From NCBI RefSeq assembly GCF_011290685.1, contig NZ_JAANYN010000011.1, positions 62,001-126,000 on the forward strand: 64,000 bases of DNA, given 5' to 3'. The notes below the pieces were generated by a model. It was not told the origin of the DNA. It saw only the letters and a program-made list of their open reading frames with translations, and ran no database searches. Numbering within the stretch: position 1 is the first letter of the stretch; each line of letters opens with the position of its first letter. A program made the position numbers and the translations under genes. Positions 1 through 9,896 of this stretch are shown here, piece by piece. Origin of the DNA: Cyclobacterium plantarum (GTDB lineage Bacteria > Bacteroidota > Bacteroidia > Cytophagales > Cyclobacteriaceae).

Positions 1-1
1 A

Positions 2-3000
2 ACAGCTGATTGTTATGTTTTATTTGATGAAGATGACTTGAGCAAACATTTCATTCTGCTCAATCAAACAAAACTTAGCCTGAAGGAAATACAGCAAATA
101 TGGAAAGCCATCAAGGACATCACCCGGTTCCGTACCGTTGCCTCCCAATCTGCACTGGAAATTGCCAGGAAGGCTGGCTGGGATGATAACATTCGCGAAT
201 TGGAAACCAGGGTTACCACTGCCATAGCAGCCCTGGAAGATGCCGGCTATCTCAAAAGGGGCCAAAATATGCCCCGGATATTTGCGAATAGCATCCTTTC
301 CAAAAATGCCAACGAGGCCATTGAAAAAATCAATGCTTCAGACAGATTCCGGGAAAAGGAAAAGGAGGGAGGGATACGCATCATCAAAAAGTTGTTTTCC
401 AGTAAAAGCAGAAAGGAAAGCCAGGACGAAGTAGGTGAATCGAGAGTTGATTATATCTCCGAACATTTGGGTATTGTAAAAGAAGAAGTAATCAATATCA
501 TCAACCTGCTTCGGGAAGAAAACATCCTGGCCGATGCCAAGGACCTTCAGGCTTTTATCAAAAAAGGGGAAAATAAAAACCGTTCACTGGACATTTTGGA
601 ATCTTTCGGAAAGCTGGAGAATTTCTTGTTGAATGAATTGGAAGAAACCGAAAAAACCTTTCACCTGAAGGCATTGAATGAAGGTGCTGAAGCAGCGGAA
701 TGCAAAGATGTTTCTCCTCAGAAAATAAAAACAATTCTGAATTTCTGGGTGATCAAGCACTGGATAAAAAAGAAGCAACACTATACTTCCAAAAATCACC
801 TGGCCCTCATTTGCATACAGTCGGTAGAGGTCCTGAAAGATAAATTGAGACAGCGGCATGAGCTCAGCAGGTTCATTATTGATTACCTGTTTGACAAAAG
901 CAATCTGGTAGTGGAAAAAGGCTCAAAAGAAGGGCAGGAGACACTGGTGGAGTTTTCTGTACAGGAATTGAAAAAGCAATTCGAAACTGCTCCGGGTCTT
1001 TTTCATAAAGAGGTTTCCAGTTTGGATGTGGAAGATGCCCTGTTTTATCTTTCCAGAATTGACGCCATAAAGATTGAGGGGGGCTTTTTAGTGATTTACA
1101 ACCGGCTGAATATCGAACGACTGGAACAGGACAATAAAAGGCGTTATAAAATCGAAGATTATCAAAAACTGCAAAATTTTTACCAAAGTAAAGTAGAGCA
1201 AATCCACATTGTAGGCGAGTATGCCAAAAAAATGATTGTGGATTACAAAGATGCGCTACAGTTTGTTGAAGATTATTTTCAACTGAATTACCCCATCTTT
1301 TTGCGGAAGTATTTCAAGGGAAGCAGACAGAAGGAGATCAAAAAAAACATCACTCCTGCCAAATTCCGGCAACTTTTTGGACAGCTTTCCCCTGCCCAAC
1401 TGAGCATTATAAATGACAATAAAAACCAATATATAGCGGTAACCGCTGGCCCCGGAAGCGGCAAAACCAGGGTATTGGTGCACAAACTGGCCTCCCTGGT
1501 ACTTATGGAAGACATAAAGTACGATCAGCTGTTGATGTTGACTTTTTCAAGAGCAGCAGCCACAGAGTTTAAGCAAAGACTTTTTGACCTGCTCGGAAAT
1601 GCAGCCAATTATATCGCCATCAAAACCTTCCATTCCTTTTGCTTTGACCTTTTGGGAAAGGTGGGAAACCTGGAAAAATCCGACCAGATCCTCCCATTGA
1701 CAGTTAATAAAATTAAAAAAGGAGAGGTGGAGCCCAGTGGGATAAGTAAAGCCGTTTTGGTGATTGATGAAGCTCAGGACATGGATAAGGAAGAATTTGC
1801 CTTGATTCAGGCCCTGATGGAAGAAAATGAAGAAATGAGGGTGATCGCTGTGGGAGACGATGACCAAAACATCTACGAATTCCGGGGCTCAAGCGGAAAA
1901 TATCTTGAAAATTTTATCAAGTCCAAAATGGCCGTTCAATATGAATTGATTGAAAACTACCGGAGTAAACCCAATTTGGTGGCATTCACCAATGGTTTTG
2001 TCAAAAAAATACAAGCCCGGTTGAAGCAGACACCAATTATTGCGACGCAATCTGATCCCGGGAAAATTCAACTGGTTAAATACCAAAGTGATCAACTGGT
2101 ACTTCCTTTGGCAAAAACCCTTCAGGAAACGGGATTGTCTGGAAGCACTTGCGTCTTGACAAGGACCAATGAGGAAGCCCTTCAAATAGCGGGCTCACTG
2201 ACCAACAGCGGAATACCATGCCGGCTTATTCAAAGCAACGACGGCTTTAACTTATTCCAGCTTTTTGAAATCCGGTATTTCTTTGACCTGTTGGATTTAA
2301 GGGATGACACTTTTCTTATCGATGATCAGACATGGGGCGAGGCCAAAAGGAGCTGGGATAAAAAATTCAGCTCAAGTGCAAAGTTTTCTATCATAAAGCA
2401 ACTGTTCCATGATTTTGAAAGAAGCCATCCGGTAAAAAAATACTTATCCGATCTGTTGGTTTTCATCCGGGAATCCAGATTAGAGGATTTCTACAAGGAG
2501 TATGGGGATGTAATTTTTGTTTCCACCATTCACAAAGCGAAAGGGAAAGAGTTTGACCATGTATTTTTGATGCTGTCCAATTTTAATCCCCGGACAGACG
2601 CCATGAAGCGGCTGCTGTATGTGGGCATGACCCGTGCGAAAAATTTTCTTGGGGTACACCTGAACGCAGACTTTCTGGACGACATTCACGTAGAAAGATT
2701 GGAAAAAATCAATGATCCCAGTATTTATGGTCCACCAAAAAAATTGTCCATGCAATTGTCATTCAAAGATGTTTGGCTGGATTATTACCTAAAGCGACAA
2801 AATTTTCTGGTAACGCTGCAGAGTGGTGACCCTCTCCGGGTAAATGGGAATCAATGTTTGAATTCCGCAGGGAAACCCGTATTGACCTTTTCCAAATTGT
2901 TTGTTGCCCAATTGGAAAACCTGGCCAAAATGGGTTACCTACTGGATTCCGGAAAAGTAAATCACCTGGTTTACTGGAAAAAGGAAGGCTTGGAAAAGGA

Positions 3001-3046
3001 AGCCCTGATTATTTTACCTGAATTGATTTTGATTAAAGCAAATTAA
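2..3046 (+). CDS. RecQ/UvrD-type DNA helicase, 5' end cut by window edge
   Basis: Superfamily I (UvrD/Rep) DNA helicase; unwinds DNA using ATP. Counting from the TTG at 38, the motor has a Walker A GPGSGKT at about 471-477, the LTFSRAAA motif, a Walker B DEAQD at 577-581, the GDDDQNIYEFRG motif, the ENYRS motif, the HKAKGKEFD motif and YVGMTRAK at about 861-868. The ~430 residues before it are helical and winged-helix-like, with no ATPase motif. The frame is open back to base 2 and reads through the TTG, so 38 is unlikely to be the true start and the gene continues leftwards. The upstream text (HFILLNQTKLS and following) resembles the post-helicase part of the long Bacteroidota proteins that join an N-terminal RecQ helicase to a C-terminal UvrD motor. 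That fusion is inference, because the RecQ half lies outside the window. Confidence 0.85.
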   Translation, partial: TADCYVLFDEDDLSKHFILLNQTKLSLKEIQQIWKAIKDITRFRTVASQSALEIARKAGWDDNIRELETRVTTAIAALEDAGYLKRGQNMPRIFANSILSKNANEAIEKINASDRFREKEKEGGIRIIKKLFSSKSRKESQDEVGESRVDYISEHLGIVKEEVINIINLLREENILADAKDLQAFIKKGENKNRSLDILESFGKLENFLLNELEETEKTFHLKALNEGAEAAECKDVSPQKIKTILNFWVIKHWIKKKQHYTSKNHLALICIQSVEVLKDKLRQRHELSRFIIDYLFDKSNLVVEKGSKEGQETLVEFSVQELKKQFETAPGLFHKEVSSLDVEDALFYLSRIDAIKIEGGFLVIYNRLNIERLEQDNKRRYKIEDYQKLQNFYQSKVEQIHIVGEYAKKMIVDYKDALQFVEDYFQLNYPIFLRKYFKGSRQKEIKKNITPAKFRQLFGQLSPAQLSIINDNKNQYIAVTAGPGSGKTRVLVHKLASLVLMEDIKYDQLLMLTFSRAAATEFKQRLFDLLGNAANYIAIKTFHSFCFDLLGKVGNLEKSDQILPLTVNKIKKGEVEPSGISKAVLVIDEAQDMDKEEFALIQALMEENEEMRVIAVGDDDQNIYEFRGSSGKYLENFIKSKMAVQYELIENYRSKPNLVAFTNGFVKKIQARLKQTPIIATQSDPGKIQLVKYQSDQLVLPLAKTLQETGLSGSTCVLTRTNEEALQIAGSLTNSGIPCRLIQSNDGFNLFQLFEIRYFFDLLDLRDDTFLIDDQTWGEAKRSWDKKFSSSAKFSIIKQLFHDFERSHPVKKYLSDLLVFIRESRLEDFYKEYGDVIFVSTIHKAKGKEFDHVFLMLSNFNPRTDAMKRLLYVGMTRAKNFLGVHLNADFLDDIHVERLEKINDPSIYGPPKKLSMQLSFKDVWLDYYLKRQNFLVTLQSGDPLRVNGNQCLNSAGKPVLTFSKLFVAQLENLAKMGYLLDSGKVNHLVYWKKEGLEKEALIILPELILIKAN

Positions 3047-3256
3047 TATTATCCTGTAATTTTCAACCAAGGTCATTTTTTTTGGAAAGATCTTTTTTTA
3101 CCTTTAATGACGGATTTTATTAATTTGATCATGAATGAGGGATAATTATTGTTTAAAACAACGATTGGATTTTACAATTTCCAGACCAAACAACAGGCGC
3201 TATCTTTAGTTGAATTTTGATAACAAGAGCATCAATAAAAATCAAGAAAAAACAAT

Positions 3257-4684
3257 TTGAAAATACTATTAACAGGTGCAACCGGTTACATTGCCCAACG
3301 TTTACTGCCCGTACTCCTCCAGGAGGGCCATCAGGTGGTCTGTTGTGTCAGGGACAAAAACAGGTTCAATATCCACCAATTTCCCTCAGCTAACCTTTCG
3401 GTAGTGGAAGCCGATTTTTTAGACGAAAAAAGCCTGACAAATATCCCGGATGATATTGACATGGCCTATTACCTCATCCATTCCATGTCTTCTTCAGGTG
3501 GCAAGTTTGAAGAAATGGAGGCTACTTGCGCAGAAAACTTTAAAAACCGCATCGAGGAAACCAAAGCCCAACAAGTCATTTATCTCAGTGGCATAGACAA
3601 TGAGGAAGAATTGTCCAAACACCTTTCTTCCCGAAAGAATGTGGAAAGCATTTTATCGGATGGCAAATTTGCGCTGACCACTTTGAAAGCAGGTATTATT
3701 GTAGGTTCTGGCAGTGCATCCTTTGAAATCATCCGGGACCTGGTAGAGAAATTGCCAGTCATGATTGCCCCCCAATGGCTAAAAACCAGGTGTCAGCCCA
3801 TTGCCATCAGGAATGTGGTGGAATTTCTGAAAGGGGTCATCCTCAGAAAAGAGACCTACAACCAAAGCTTTGATATCGGAGGGCCGGATATCCTGAACTA
3901 CAAAGAAATGCTATTGCACTTTGCAAGAATCAGGGGCTTGAAGCGTCGCATTATGGTGGTACCGGTCATGACCCCAAGGATTTCATCCTATTGGCTGTAT
4001 TTTGTGACATCCACCTCCTATGCCCTGGCCCAAAACCTGGTGGATAGCATGAAGATTGAAGTGATCTGTTCGCCCAATGACCTGGCATCCTCACTGGGCA
4101 TCAAATTGATCGGATATGATGATGCCATCAGGCTGGCTTTCGATAAAATTGAGCAAAACCAGGTTTTATCCAGTTGGAAGGATGCCCAAACTTCCGATCT
4201 GCTGCATAAAGGCCTGACGAAGTACATGGAGGTACCGGTAAACGGCTGCTATGTGGAAGTCCGCAGACTTCCCATTGAAAATGAGGAGCAGGTCTTAACG
4301 AATATTTGGAAAATCGGCGGTAAGCAGGGTTGGTATTATGGCAACTGGCTCTGGGAGATCAGGGGGTTTTTAGATCAATTGGTGGGTGGTGTAGGGATGC
4401 GCAGGGGAAGAAAGAGTGAAACTGAAATTTCAGCGGGAGAATCCCTGGACTTTTGGCGGGTACTCATCGCCAGTAAATCCGAAAAGCGGCTCCTGCTCTA
4501 TGCAGAAATGAAATTACCTGGGGAAGCCTGGCTGGAATTTAAAATTGAAAAGGGCGAGTTGGTGCAGACAGCCACCTTCAGGCCCCTGGGTTTGTGGGGC
4601 AGGGTTTATTGGTATTCGGTTTTTCCCTTTCATGGCTTCATTTTCGGGGGAATGATCAGGAATATTGCAAGTTCACATTCCTGA
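3257..4684 (+). CDS. SDR-family NAD(P)-binding protein with DUF2867-like C-terminus
   Basis: An atypical short-chain dehydrogenase (YbjT/NmrA-like), probably cytoplasmic; substrate unknown. It opens directly with the Rossmann motif GATGYIAQ near residues 7-14. Around residue 80 comes the YYLIHSMSS segment typical of this group. The last ~150 residues form a separate domain ending in WGRVYWYSVFPFHGFIFGGM, as in DUF2867 proteins. At 475 residues it has the length expected of SDR-DUF2867 fusions. The start is a TTG placed immediately before KILLTGATG; no in-frame ATG lies nearer, and a longer N-terminus would be unusual for this fold. It stands alone, 210 bp after the helicase and 182 bp before the next SDR gene. 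Confidence 0.8.
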   Translation: MKILLTGATGYIAQRLLPVLLQEGHQVVCCVRDKNRFNIHQFPSANLSVVEADFLDEKSLTNIPDDIDMAYYLIHSMSSSGGKFEEMEATCAENFKNRIEETKAQQVIYLSGIDNEEELSKHLSSRKNVESILSDGKFALTTLKAGIIVGSGSASFEIIRDLVEKLPVMIAPQWLKTRCQPIAIRNVVEFLKGVILRKETYNQSFDIGGPDILNYKEMLLHFARIRGLKRRIMVVPVMTPRISSYWLYFVTSTSYALAQNLVDSMKIEVICSPNDLASSLGIKLIGYDDAIRLAFDKIEQNQVLSSWKDAQTSDLLHKGLTKYMEVPVNGCYVEVRRLPIENEEQVLTNIWKIGGKQGWYYGNWLWEIRGFLDQLVGGVGMRRGRKSETEISAGESLDFWRVLIASKSEKRLLLYAEMKLPGEAWLEFKIEKGELVQTATFRPLGLWGRVYWYSVFPFHGFIFGGMIRNIASSHS

Positions 4685-4866
4685 AACCATAATACATTCT
4701 ACGTAACGATACCATCAAGAGCACTTTTTTCTTTTCGGGAGCTTAATGGTGCTAATCAATCCTATTCTGTTTTTATAGCCAATAAAAACTTACTTACCGA
4801 AAATGTTTGGTTTTGAAATTAAAAGGGTACATTTATTAGGTATCAAATCCTTGATAATCAAAACTT

Positions 4867-5646
4867 ATGAATAAAACAGCCCTGATTACCGGTGCATCCG
4901 ATGGCATTGGTTTGGAACTCGCAAAAATTCATGCTTCGAAAGGAGATGATCTCGTCCTGGTGGCAAGAACCATATCGAAATTAAATGAACTTAAGTCCGA
5001 GTTGGAAACTGGGTTTGGCATCAAGGTCTATACCATCCAAAAAGACCTGTCAGTTCCCAATGCTGCCAGGGAGGTATACGATGAGGTGGCAAAACAAAAA
5101 ATTTCCATACATTACCTGATCAATAATGCTGGTTTTGGTGATTTTGGGCCCTTCCATGAAAGTGACTGGGACAAACAAGCGCAGATGATCAACCTGAACA
5201 TCCTGTCCCTGACCCAATTGACAAAATTGTACCTTGAGGATATGATCCGGCAGGGAGGGGGAAAGATTATGAACCTGGCCTCCACAGCTGCTTTTCAGCC
5301 TGGTCCCTTGATGGCTGTCTATTTTGCCACTAAGGCCTATGTGCTCCATTTTTCTGAAGCTATAAATAATGAAGTAAAAGAAAAAGGGATAACGGTAACG
5401 GCCCTTTGTCCCGGACCTACGGAGAGCGGCTTTAAAGCCGGTGCCAAAATGGAAGAGAGTAGTCTTATGAAAGGCAAGAAACTTCCGAGTTCTAAAGAAG
5501 TGGCAGAATTTGCCTATAGGAAAATGATGCAGGGTAAACCAGTGGCCATACACGGCATAAAAAATTATATTCAATCAAATGCCGTGAGATTCGCTCCCAG
5601 GGCACTTTCGGTTAAAATAGCCAGGGCTGTGATCAAAAAAAATTAA
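4867..5646 (+). CDS. Short-chain dehydrogenase/reductase (DltE-like)
   Basis: A classical SDR oxidoreductase of 259 residues, expected to use NAD(P)H on an unknown carbonyl or alcohol. The cofactor motif GASDGIG is at residues 9-15 and the NNAG motif follows near residue 90. A serine sits in MNLASTAAF, and the catalytic YxxxK is Y152-K156 in YFATK. The PGPTESGF loop after the active site is typical of the DltE/YqjQ subgroup. The ATG at 4867 begins the Rossmann strand directly. Nothing in the sequence indicates the substrate; the neighbouring SDR-DUF2867 gene is separately spaced, so an operon is not supported. Confidence 0.9.
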   Translation: MNKTALITGASDGIGLELAKIHASKGDDLVLVARTISKLNELKSELETGFGIKVYTIQKDLSVPNAAREVYDEVAKQKISIHYLINNAGFGDFGPFHESDWDKQAQMINLNILSLTQLTKLYLEDMIRQGGGKIMNLASTAAFQPGPLMAVYFATKAYVLHFSEAINNEVKEKGITVTALCPGPTESGFKAGAKMEESSLMKGKKLPSSKEVAEFAYRKMMQGKPVAIHGIKNYIQSNAVRFAPRALSVKIARAVIKKN

Positions 5647-5853
5647 GGGCTTTAAATTGTTGGTTTGTTAAGCTGCTTTTATTGTTAAGATTATCTAATT
5701 AGCATGAATTGGAGACCAATTTATTTGGAAAAAATAGGTTTGTTTTTTTCAGCCGTTTCTTTATGCTAAACGTATATTGCTACAATTTGACAATTGATTT
5801 AAATTAAACCTTAAGTTGTCAGAGAAACTTTTAAACAGCCATAAAACAAAAAG

Positions 5854-7779
5854 ATGAAAACAAAAGTCCCTTTGAAAAAGGGCTCAACAGAAAGGACCGG
5901 AAAAACCAAGGGCCCAGTAAAAAATTTGGAGTATCACTTGCACCCCGAATGGTGGAAAAGAATTTTTAATGCCACCTATCTGAAAACAGATGCGGATGTA
6001 GTGGAAGATGAGAACATCACGAAATCGGAAATTGACCTTTTCCATGAACTGCTGGACATCAGGGAGGGCAATAGCCTACTTGATCTGGCTTGCGGGCAGG
6101 GTAGGCACTTGCTGGAACTCAGCAACCGTGGGTCCTTCCAACTTTTTGGCCTTGACCGGTCCAGGTACCTGACCCAAAGGGCGAAATCTATTGCCCGAAA
6201 AAAAGGTGTTTCGATTCAATTCAAAGAAGGTGATGCCAGAAAATTGCCCTATGCCAGTGACTCCTTTGATTTCGTCACCATATTGGGAAACAGTTTTGGC
6301 TATTTTGAAACGGCTGAAGATGATGTTAAAATTCTCAAGGAAGTATTCAGGGTATTGAAACCCGGAGGTCGCCTGTTGATGGATGTAGCAGACGGATCTT
6401 TTCTGAGAGATAACTTTACCCCCAGAAGCTGGGAATGGATCGATAAAAAGCATTTTGTCTGCAGGGAGCGCTCTCTGGCCACAGACAATGAAAGGCTAAT
6501 TTCCAGAGAAGTAGTCACCAACACAGAAAAAGGAGTGATTGTAGATCAGTTTTATGCTGAAAGACTTTATACCAGGGAAATCCTGGCGGATCTGATAGGT
6601 AAAGTAGGGTTTAAGGAACTGAATTTTCATGGGAATATCGAAGTAGCCTCTCTGCGCAACCAGGATCTGGGCATGATGGCCAACCGCTTTATCCTTACCA
6701 CCACTGCTGTAAAGGAATGGTCGCCCAAGAAAAAGAAAAAAGCAATAAAGAATGTGGTCGTGATCATGGGTGATCCGGCTTTAAATGACATTATCAAACC
6801 CGATGCAAAATTTGACGGCGATGATTTTGAAACCATAGAAAAACTCAAAATCGGGCTTAGTAAACTGGAGAATTTTAAATTCAGTTTTCTGAATGGCCAC
6901 CACACACTGATCAATGATTTACAAAAATTAAAGGACAAAACAGATTTGGTCTTTAACCTTTGCGATGAAGGCTTTGGCAATGATGCCAGAAAGGAATTGC
7001 ATATTCCAGCATTATTGGAAATGATGAATTTACCCTATACCGGATCCAATCCACAAACGCTGGCCTATTGTTATGATAAATCCCTGATCCGCGGTATTGC
7101 CACAGAAATAGGTGTGCCGGTGGCCAATGCCTTTGTCATCACAGCAGAGGACAACCTCTTTGAGCTGAATATTCCTTTTCCAGTTATCGCCAAGCCTAAT
7201 TTTGGAGATTCCAGTTTTGGGATTACCCAAAAGAACGTGGCCAATACCATTGAAGATTTGGCGGATGCCATTCTCCGGATCCGCGAACAATTCGGGTACG
7301 ACAAACCCATTCTGGTGGAAGAATTTTTGACAGGTGCCGAAGTATCTGTGGGCATCATCGGCAATTCGGATAACTACCTGGTACTTCCCATCATTGAAGA
7401 GGATTATTCTGAATTACCTGAGGGCTTACCGAAAATTTGCGGCTACGAAGCCAAATGGCTGACAGACTCTCCGTATATGCAGACCCTCAGGTCCATACGG
7501 GCCTCCCTGCCGCTGTCCCTGGAACAGGAGCTGATCAACCACAGTTTGAAGTTGTTTCAACGCCTGGACTGCAAAGACTATTGCCGTTTCGATTGGCGGC
7601 TCAACAGTTTGGATGAACCCAAAATGCTGGAAGTAAACCCCAATCCAGGCTGGTGCTGGGATGGTCACCTGGCCAAAATGAGCAGCATTGGCGGTATGGA
7701 TTACACCCAGATGCTGGAAGCCATATTGAATGCGGCCGATACCCGATACCATCCCATAAATGAGCCGCAGCTGTCCTAA
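5854..7779 (+). CDS. Fusion of SAM methyltransferase and D-Ala-D-Ala-ligase-like ATP-grasp
   Basis: Two enzymes in one 641-residue chain. Residues ~1-290 are a class I SAM-dependent methyltransferase: motif I LLDLACGQG at 75-83, then FGLDRSRYL, EGDARKLPY and a FRVLKPGGRLLMD motif. Residues ~300-641 resemble D-alanine-D-alanine ligase: an N-terminal domain beginning VVVIMGDP, the pre-ATP loop LPYTGSNPQTLAYCYDKS, the lysine/phosphate strand FPVIAKPNFGDSSFGI, ILVEEFLTGAEVSVG, and the metal-binding LEVNPNPGWCWDGH. ATP-grasp ligases of this family activate a carboxylate as acyl-phosphate and couple it to an amine. One chain might therefore methylate and ligate the same small molecule or peptide, but the substrate is unknown and a true cell-wall Ddl is unlikely. 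It ends 3 bp from the convergent S9 peptidase gene. Confidence 0.85.
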   Translation: MKTKVPLKKGSTERTGKTKGPVKNLEYHLHPEWWKRIFNATYLKTDADVVEDENITKSEIDLFHELLDIREGNSLLDLACGQGRHLLELSNRGSFQLFGLDRSRYLTQRAKSIARKKGVSIQFKEGDARKLPYASDSFDFVTILGNSFGYFETAEDDVKILKEVFRVLKPGGRLLMDVADGSFLRDNFTPRSWEWIDKKHFVCRERSLATDNERLISREVVTNTEKGVIVDQFYAERLYTREILADLIGKVGFKELNFHGNIEVASLRNQDLGMMANRFILTTTAVKEWSPKKKKKAIKNVVVIMGDPALNDIIKPDAKFDGDDFETIEKLKIGLSKLENFKFSFLNGHHTLINDLQKLKDKTDLVFNLCDEGFGNDARKELHIPALLEMMNLPYTGSNPQTLAYCYDKSLIRGIATEIGVPVANAFVITAEDNLFELNIPFPVIAKPNFGDSSFGITQKNVANTIEDLADAILRIREQFGYDKPILVEEFLTGAEVSVGIIGNSDNYLVLPIIEEDYSELPEGLPKICGYEAKWLTDSPYMQTLRSIRASLPLSLEQELINHSLKLFQRLDCKDYCRFDWRLNSLDEPKMLEVNPNPGWCWDGHLAKMSSIGGMDYTQMLEAILNAADTRYHPINEPQLS

Positions 7780-7782
7780 TGA

Positions 7783-9882
7783 TTAAGGTTGCAGGTGTTT
7801 GTGGAGAAAGTTTACGGTCGCCTCATTCACCTGCACCATATTCGAAAATTTCATCCAATGGTGCGTATCTCCGGGGATGACCAGATAATCATAGGGTTTT
7901 CCCAGTTCATCAAACCTGCGGGCTAAATCAGCACTATGGTAGAACCCCACATTACGATCATCATCAGAATGGATAAACAAAACCGGGGAAGTCCATTGAT
8001 CCAAATCGGCAATTGGGGATGATTCCCAGGCGATCTGTTTGGCCTCTGCGTAGTCCGGTGCCACTTCAATACCCTCTGGCAGCTCATACCTGTGATCCAT
8101 ATCGTGCACGCCGCTGATGTCTACTCCCACTTTGAATAAACCGGAATCCCTTGCCAAAGCCATGGCAGTAAGGTAGCCCCCGTAAGAACCCCCGTAGATG
8201 CCTATCCGCTCCGGGTCTACCAGATCCAGACCGGACAGGTACTCTCCGGCTGCTTTGATGTCCTGGTACTCGGCAGCACCCTGGTAATAGGTGCCGGAGG
8301 GGCGGTGGAACTCATAGCCATAGCCAATACCCAACCGATAATTTACCGATAGCACCACAAAACCCATTTCCACCAATTTTTGGTTGATGGCATAGGTATT
8401 GGAATAATAATCCATGTAGCTCCAGCCCAGCAACATTTGTCGCTGTGGTCCCCCATGCACAAAGACTACGGCTGGTTTGGTTGATCTGTTTGCTGGCGGT
8501 TCAAAAAGTTGTCCATAGACGGTGGTGCCGTCCGCAGCTGTGAATTGCACATGCTTTGGGCTGATCAGCTCAGCCTCTGGAAAATCATCAGGAATCAGTT
8601 CTTCTCCCAACAATTTCACCGTCTCTTCCCTCAAAATGGCTGGAAGAAGCGGACGTTTGGGGGTGGCCGAGAAGTAGGCAATTTCATCTTCCCTTCCTGT
8701 AAAGACCGGATAGGCTTCAATTCCCTCTCCGGAGGTTTTCCAGGCAAATTTTCCTGTAGTCAAATCAACCGTAGCCAGATGCCTTCTGTCCAGATCATCC
8801 GGTAGATCTCCTCCATTGGCGGCAAAGACCAGGCTTTGGCCGTCGGGGTGCAAGCTGAGTTGCTCCACCATAAAATCACCCGGTGTAAGTAAGGTAGACG
8901 TATTGTTTCGAAGATCCCGGGAATAAAGGTGGGGCCAGCCGTCTTCATAAGACAGGTACACCAATTGCTCCTGAACGGGCCAATGCAGGTTAAATCCTCC
9001 CTGGGTGGAGGGTATGGATCCCCGTAGGGTTTCAGGTGCTTTCCACTGCATGGCTGCTTTTCCGGAGACCACATCTGCTGTCCAAATTTCCCAGGGAGCA
9101 TGGTGCTTTTCCAATAAGGGCAAAGCTGCCCCGGATCCACCAAGCGTACGCACAAAAGCAATGGATTTTCCATCTGGCGACCAACGTGGAGACTGATCCC
9201 GTTGAAAAGAGGGAGCAAGCCATTTCACCGGGGTTTGGGCATCAGTATATATGCCAATCAGGGAATGAGTTCCCCTGTTGGCCACAAAGGCCAGTTGCTT
9301 GCCATCAGGAGAATAACGCAACTCCCCGAGGCTGCCCCTGTTCTGGATGATGGCATGTGGTGCTTCTTCTGCATCCAGGTCCTTCCACCAGATAGCTCCA
9401 TTTTTATTAAATGCCAGTTGATGGCCTGTTCCCCAGACAGGATCATCCCCTTCAGTAAGCATTTCTGTCTTTCCTGTGGCCAGTTCTATTGTCCATATGG
9501 CTACATTGGTCATCAGAGGCATATTATTCGTATTTACCGGCCGGGAGGCATTGCCCCCTCCATGGTCACCTCCCCTAACGAATACCAGGTATTCCCCGTC
9601 TTCACTGAACTGCAAACTGCTGATTTCCTGACCGTCATCTTCCATAAAATCAGTAATTCGCTCGGGCTGGTAGTCCGGTGCCTCGGCAAAATATACGTTT
9701 CGCCTGCCCTGCTCATTCATGGCCCAGGCGATGCTGGATTGGGTAGCGTTGGCAGTCAGTCCGGAGGGAAAGGAGAATTTGGAGACATCCAGGGTACTGA
9801 AGTCCTGGGCAAACCCTGGCGATAAGGGGAGCAGCAAACAAATAAGTAAAGCGAATGATGGGAAGAATTTTCGTTTCAACAT
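7783..9882 (-). CDS. S9-family prolyl oligopeptidase-like peptidase, secreted
   Basis: An exported serine peptidase of the dipeptidyl aminopeptidase/acylaminoacyl-peptidase type that cleaves short peptides. The leader of ~25 residues is typical (Lys/Arg, hydrophobic core LLICLLLPL, then GFAQ), so the mature protein is probably periplasmic. The first ~430 residues are a WD40-like beta-propeller with repeated SPDGK(S/Q)IAFV blades (RYSPDGKQLAFV, RWSPDGKSIAFV). The C-terminal alpha/beta-hydrolase has the nucleophile in GGSYGGY (Ser566), an Asp in SDDDRN (about 641) and a His in GDTHHW (674/675). At 699 residues it is full length. It starts 14 bp after the end of dacB on the same strand, so the two are probably cotranscribed with dacB first. 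Confidence 0.9.
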   Translation of the reverse strand: MLKRKFFPSFALLICLLLPLSPGFAQDFSTLDVSKFSFPSGLTANATQSSIAWAMNEQGRRNVYFAEAPDYQPERITDFMEDDGQEISSLQFSEDGEYLVFVRGGDHGGGNASRPVNTNNMPLMTNVAIWTIELATGKTEMLTEGDDPVWGTGHQLAFNKNGAIWWKDLDAEEAPHAIIQNRGSLGELRYSPDGKQLAFVANRGTHSLIGIYTDAQTPVKWLAPSFQRDQSPRWSPDGKSIAFVRTLGGSGAALPLLEKHHAPWEIWTADVVSGKAAMQWKAPETLRGSIPSTQGGFNLHWPVQEQLVYLSYEDGWPHLYSRDLRNNTSTLLTPGDFMVEQLSLHPDGQSLVFAANGGDLPDDLDRRHLATVDLTTGKFAWKTSGEGIEAYPVFTGREDEIAYFSATPKRPLLPAILREETVKLLGEELIPDDFPEAELISPKHVQFTAADGTTVYGQLFEPPANRSTKPAVVFVHGGPQRQMLLGWSYMDYYSNTYAINQKLVEMGFVVLSVNYRLGIGYGYEFHRPSGTYYQGAAEYQDIKAAGEYLSGLDLVDPERIGIYGGSYGGYLTAMALARDSGLFKVGVDISGVHDMDHRYELPEGIEVAPDYAEAKQIAWESSPIADLDQWTSPVLFIHSDDDRNVGFYHSADLARRFDELGKPYDYLVIPGDTHHWMKFSNMVQVNEATVNFLHKHLQP

Positions 9883-9896
9883 GGTAAGCTCAGGTT

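Noticed and set aside
5854-7779. Calling the ATP-grasp half a cell-wall D-Ala-D-Ala ligase (ddl)
   Set aside because: It is fused to a methyltransferase, differs around the C-terminal metal site (NPNPGWCWDGH) and has no cell-wall gene neighbours.
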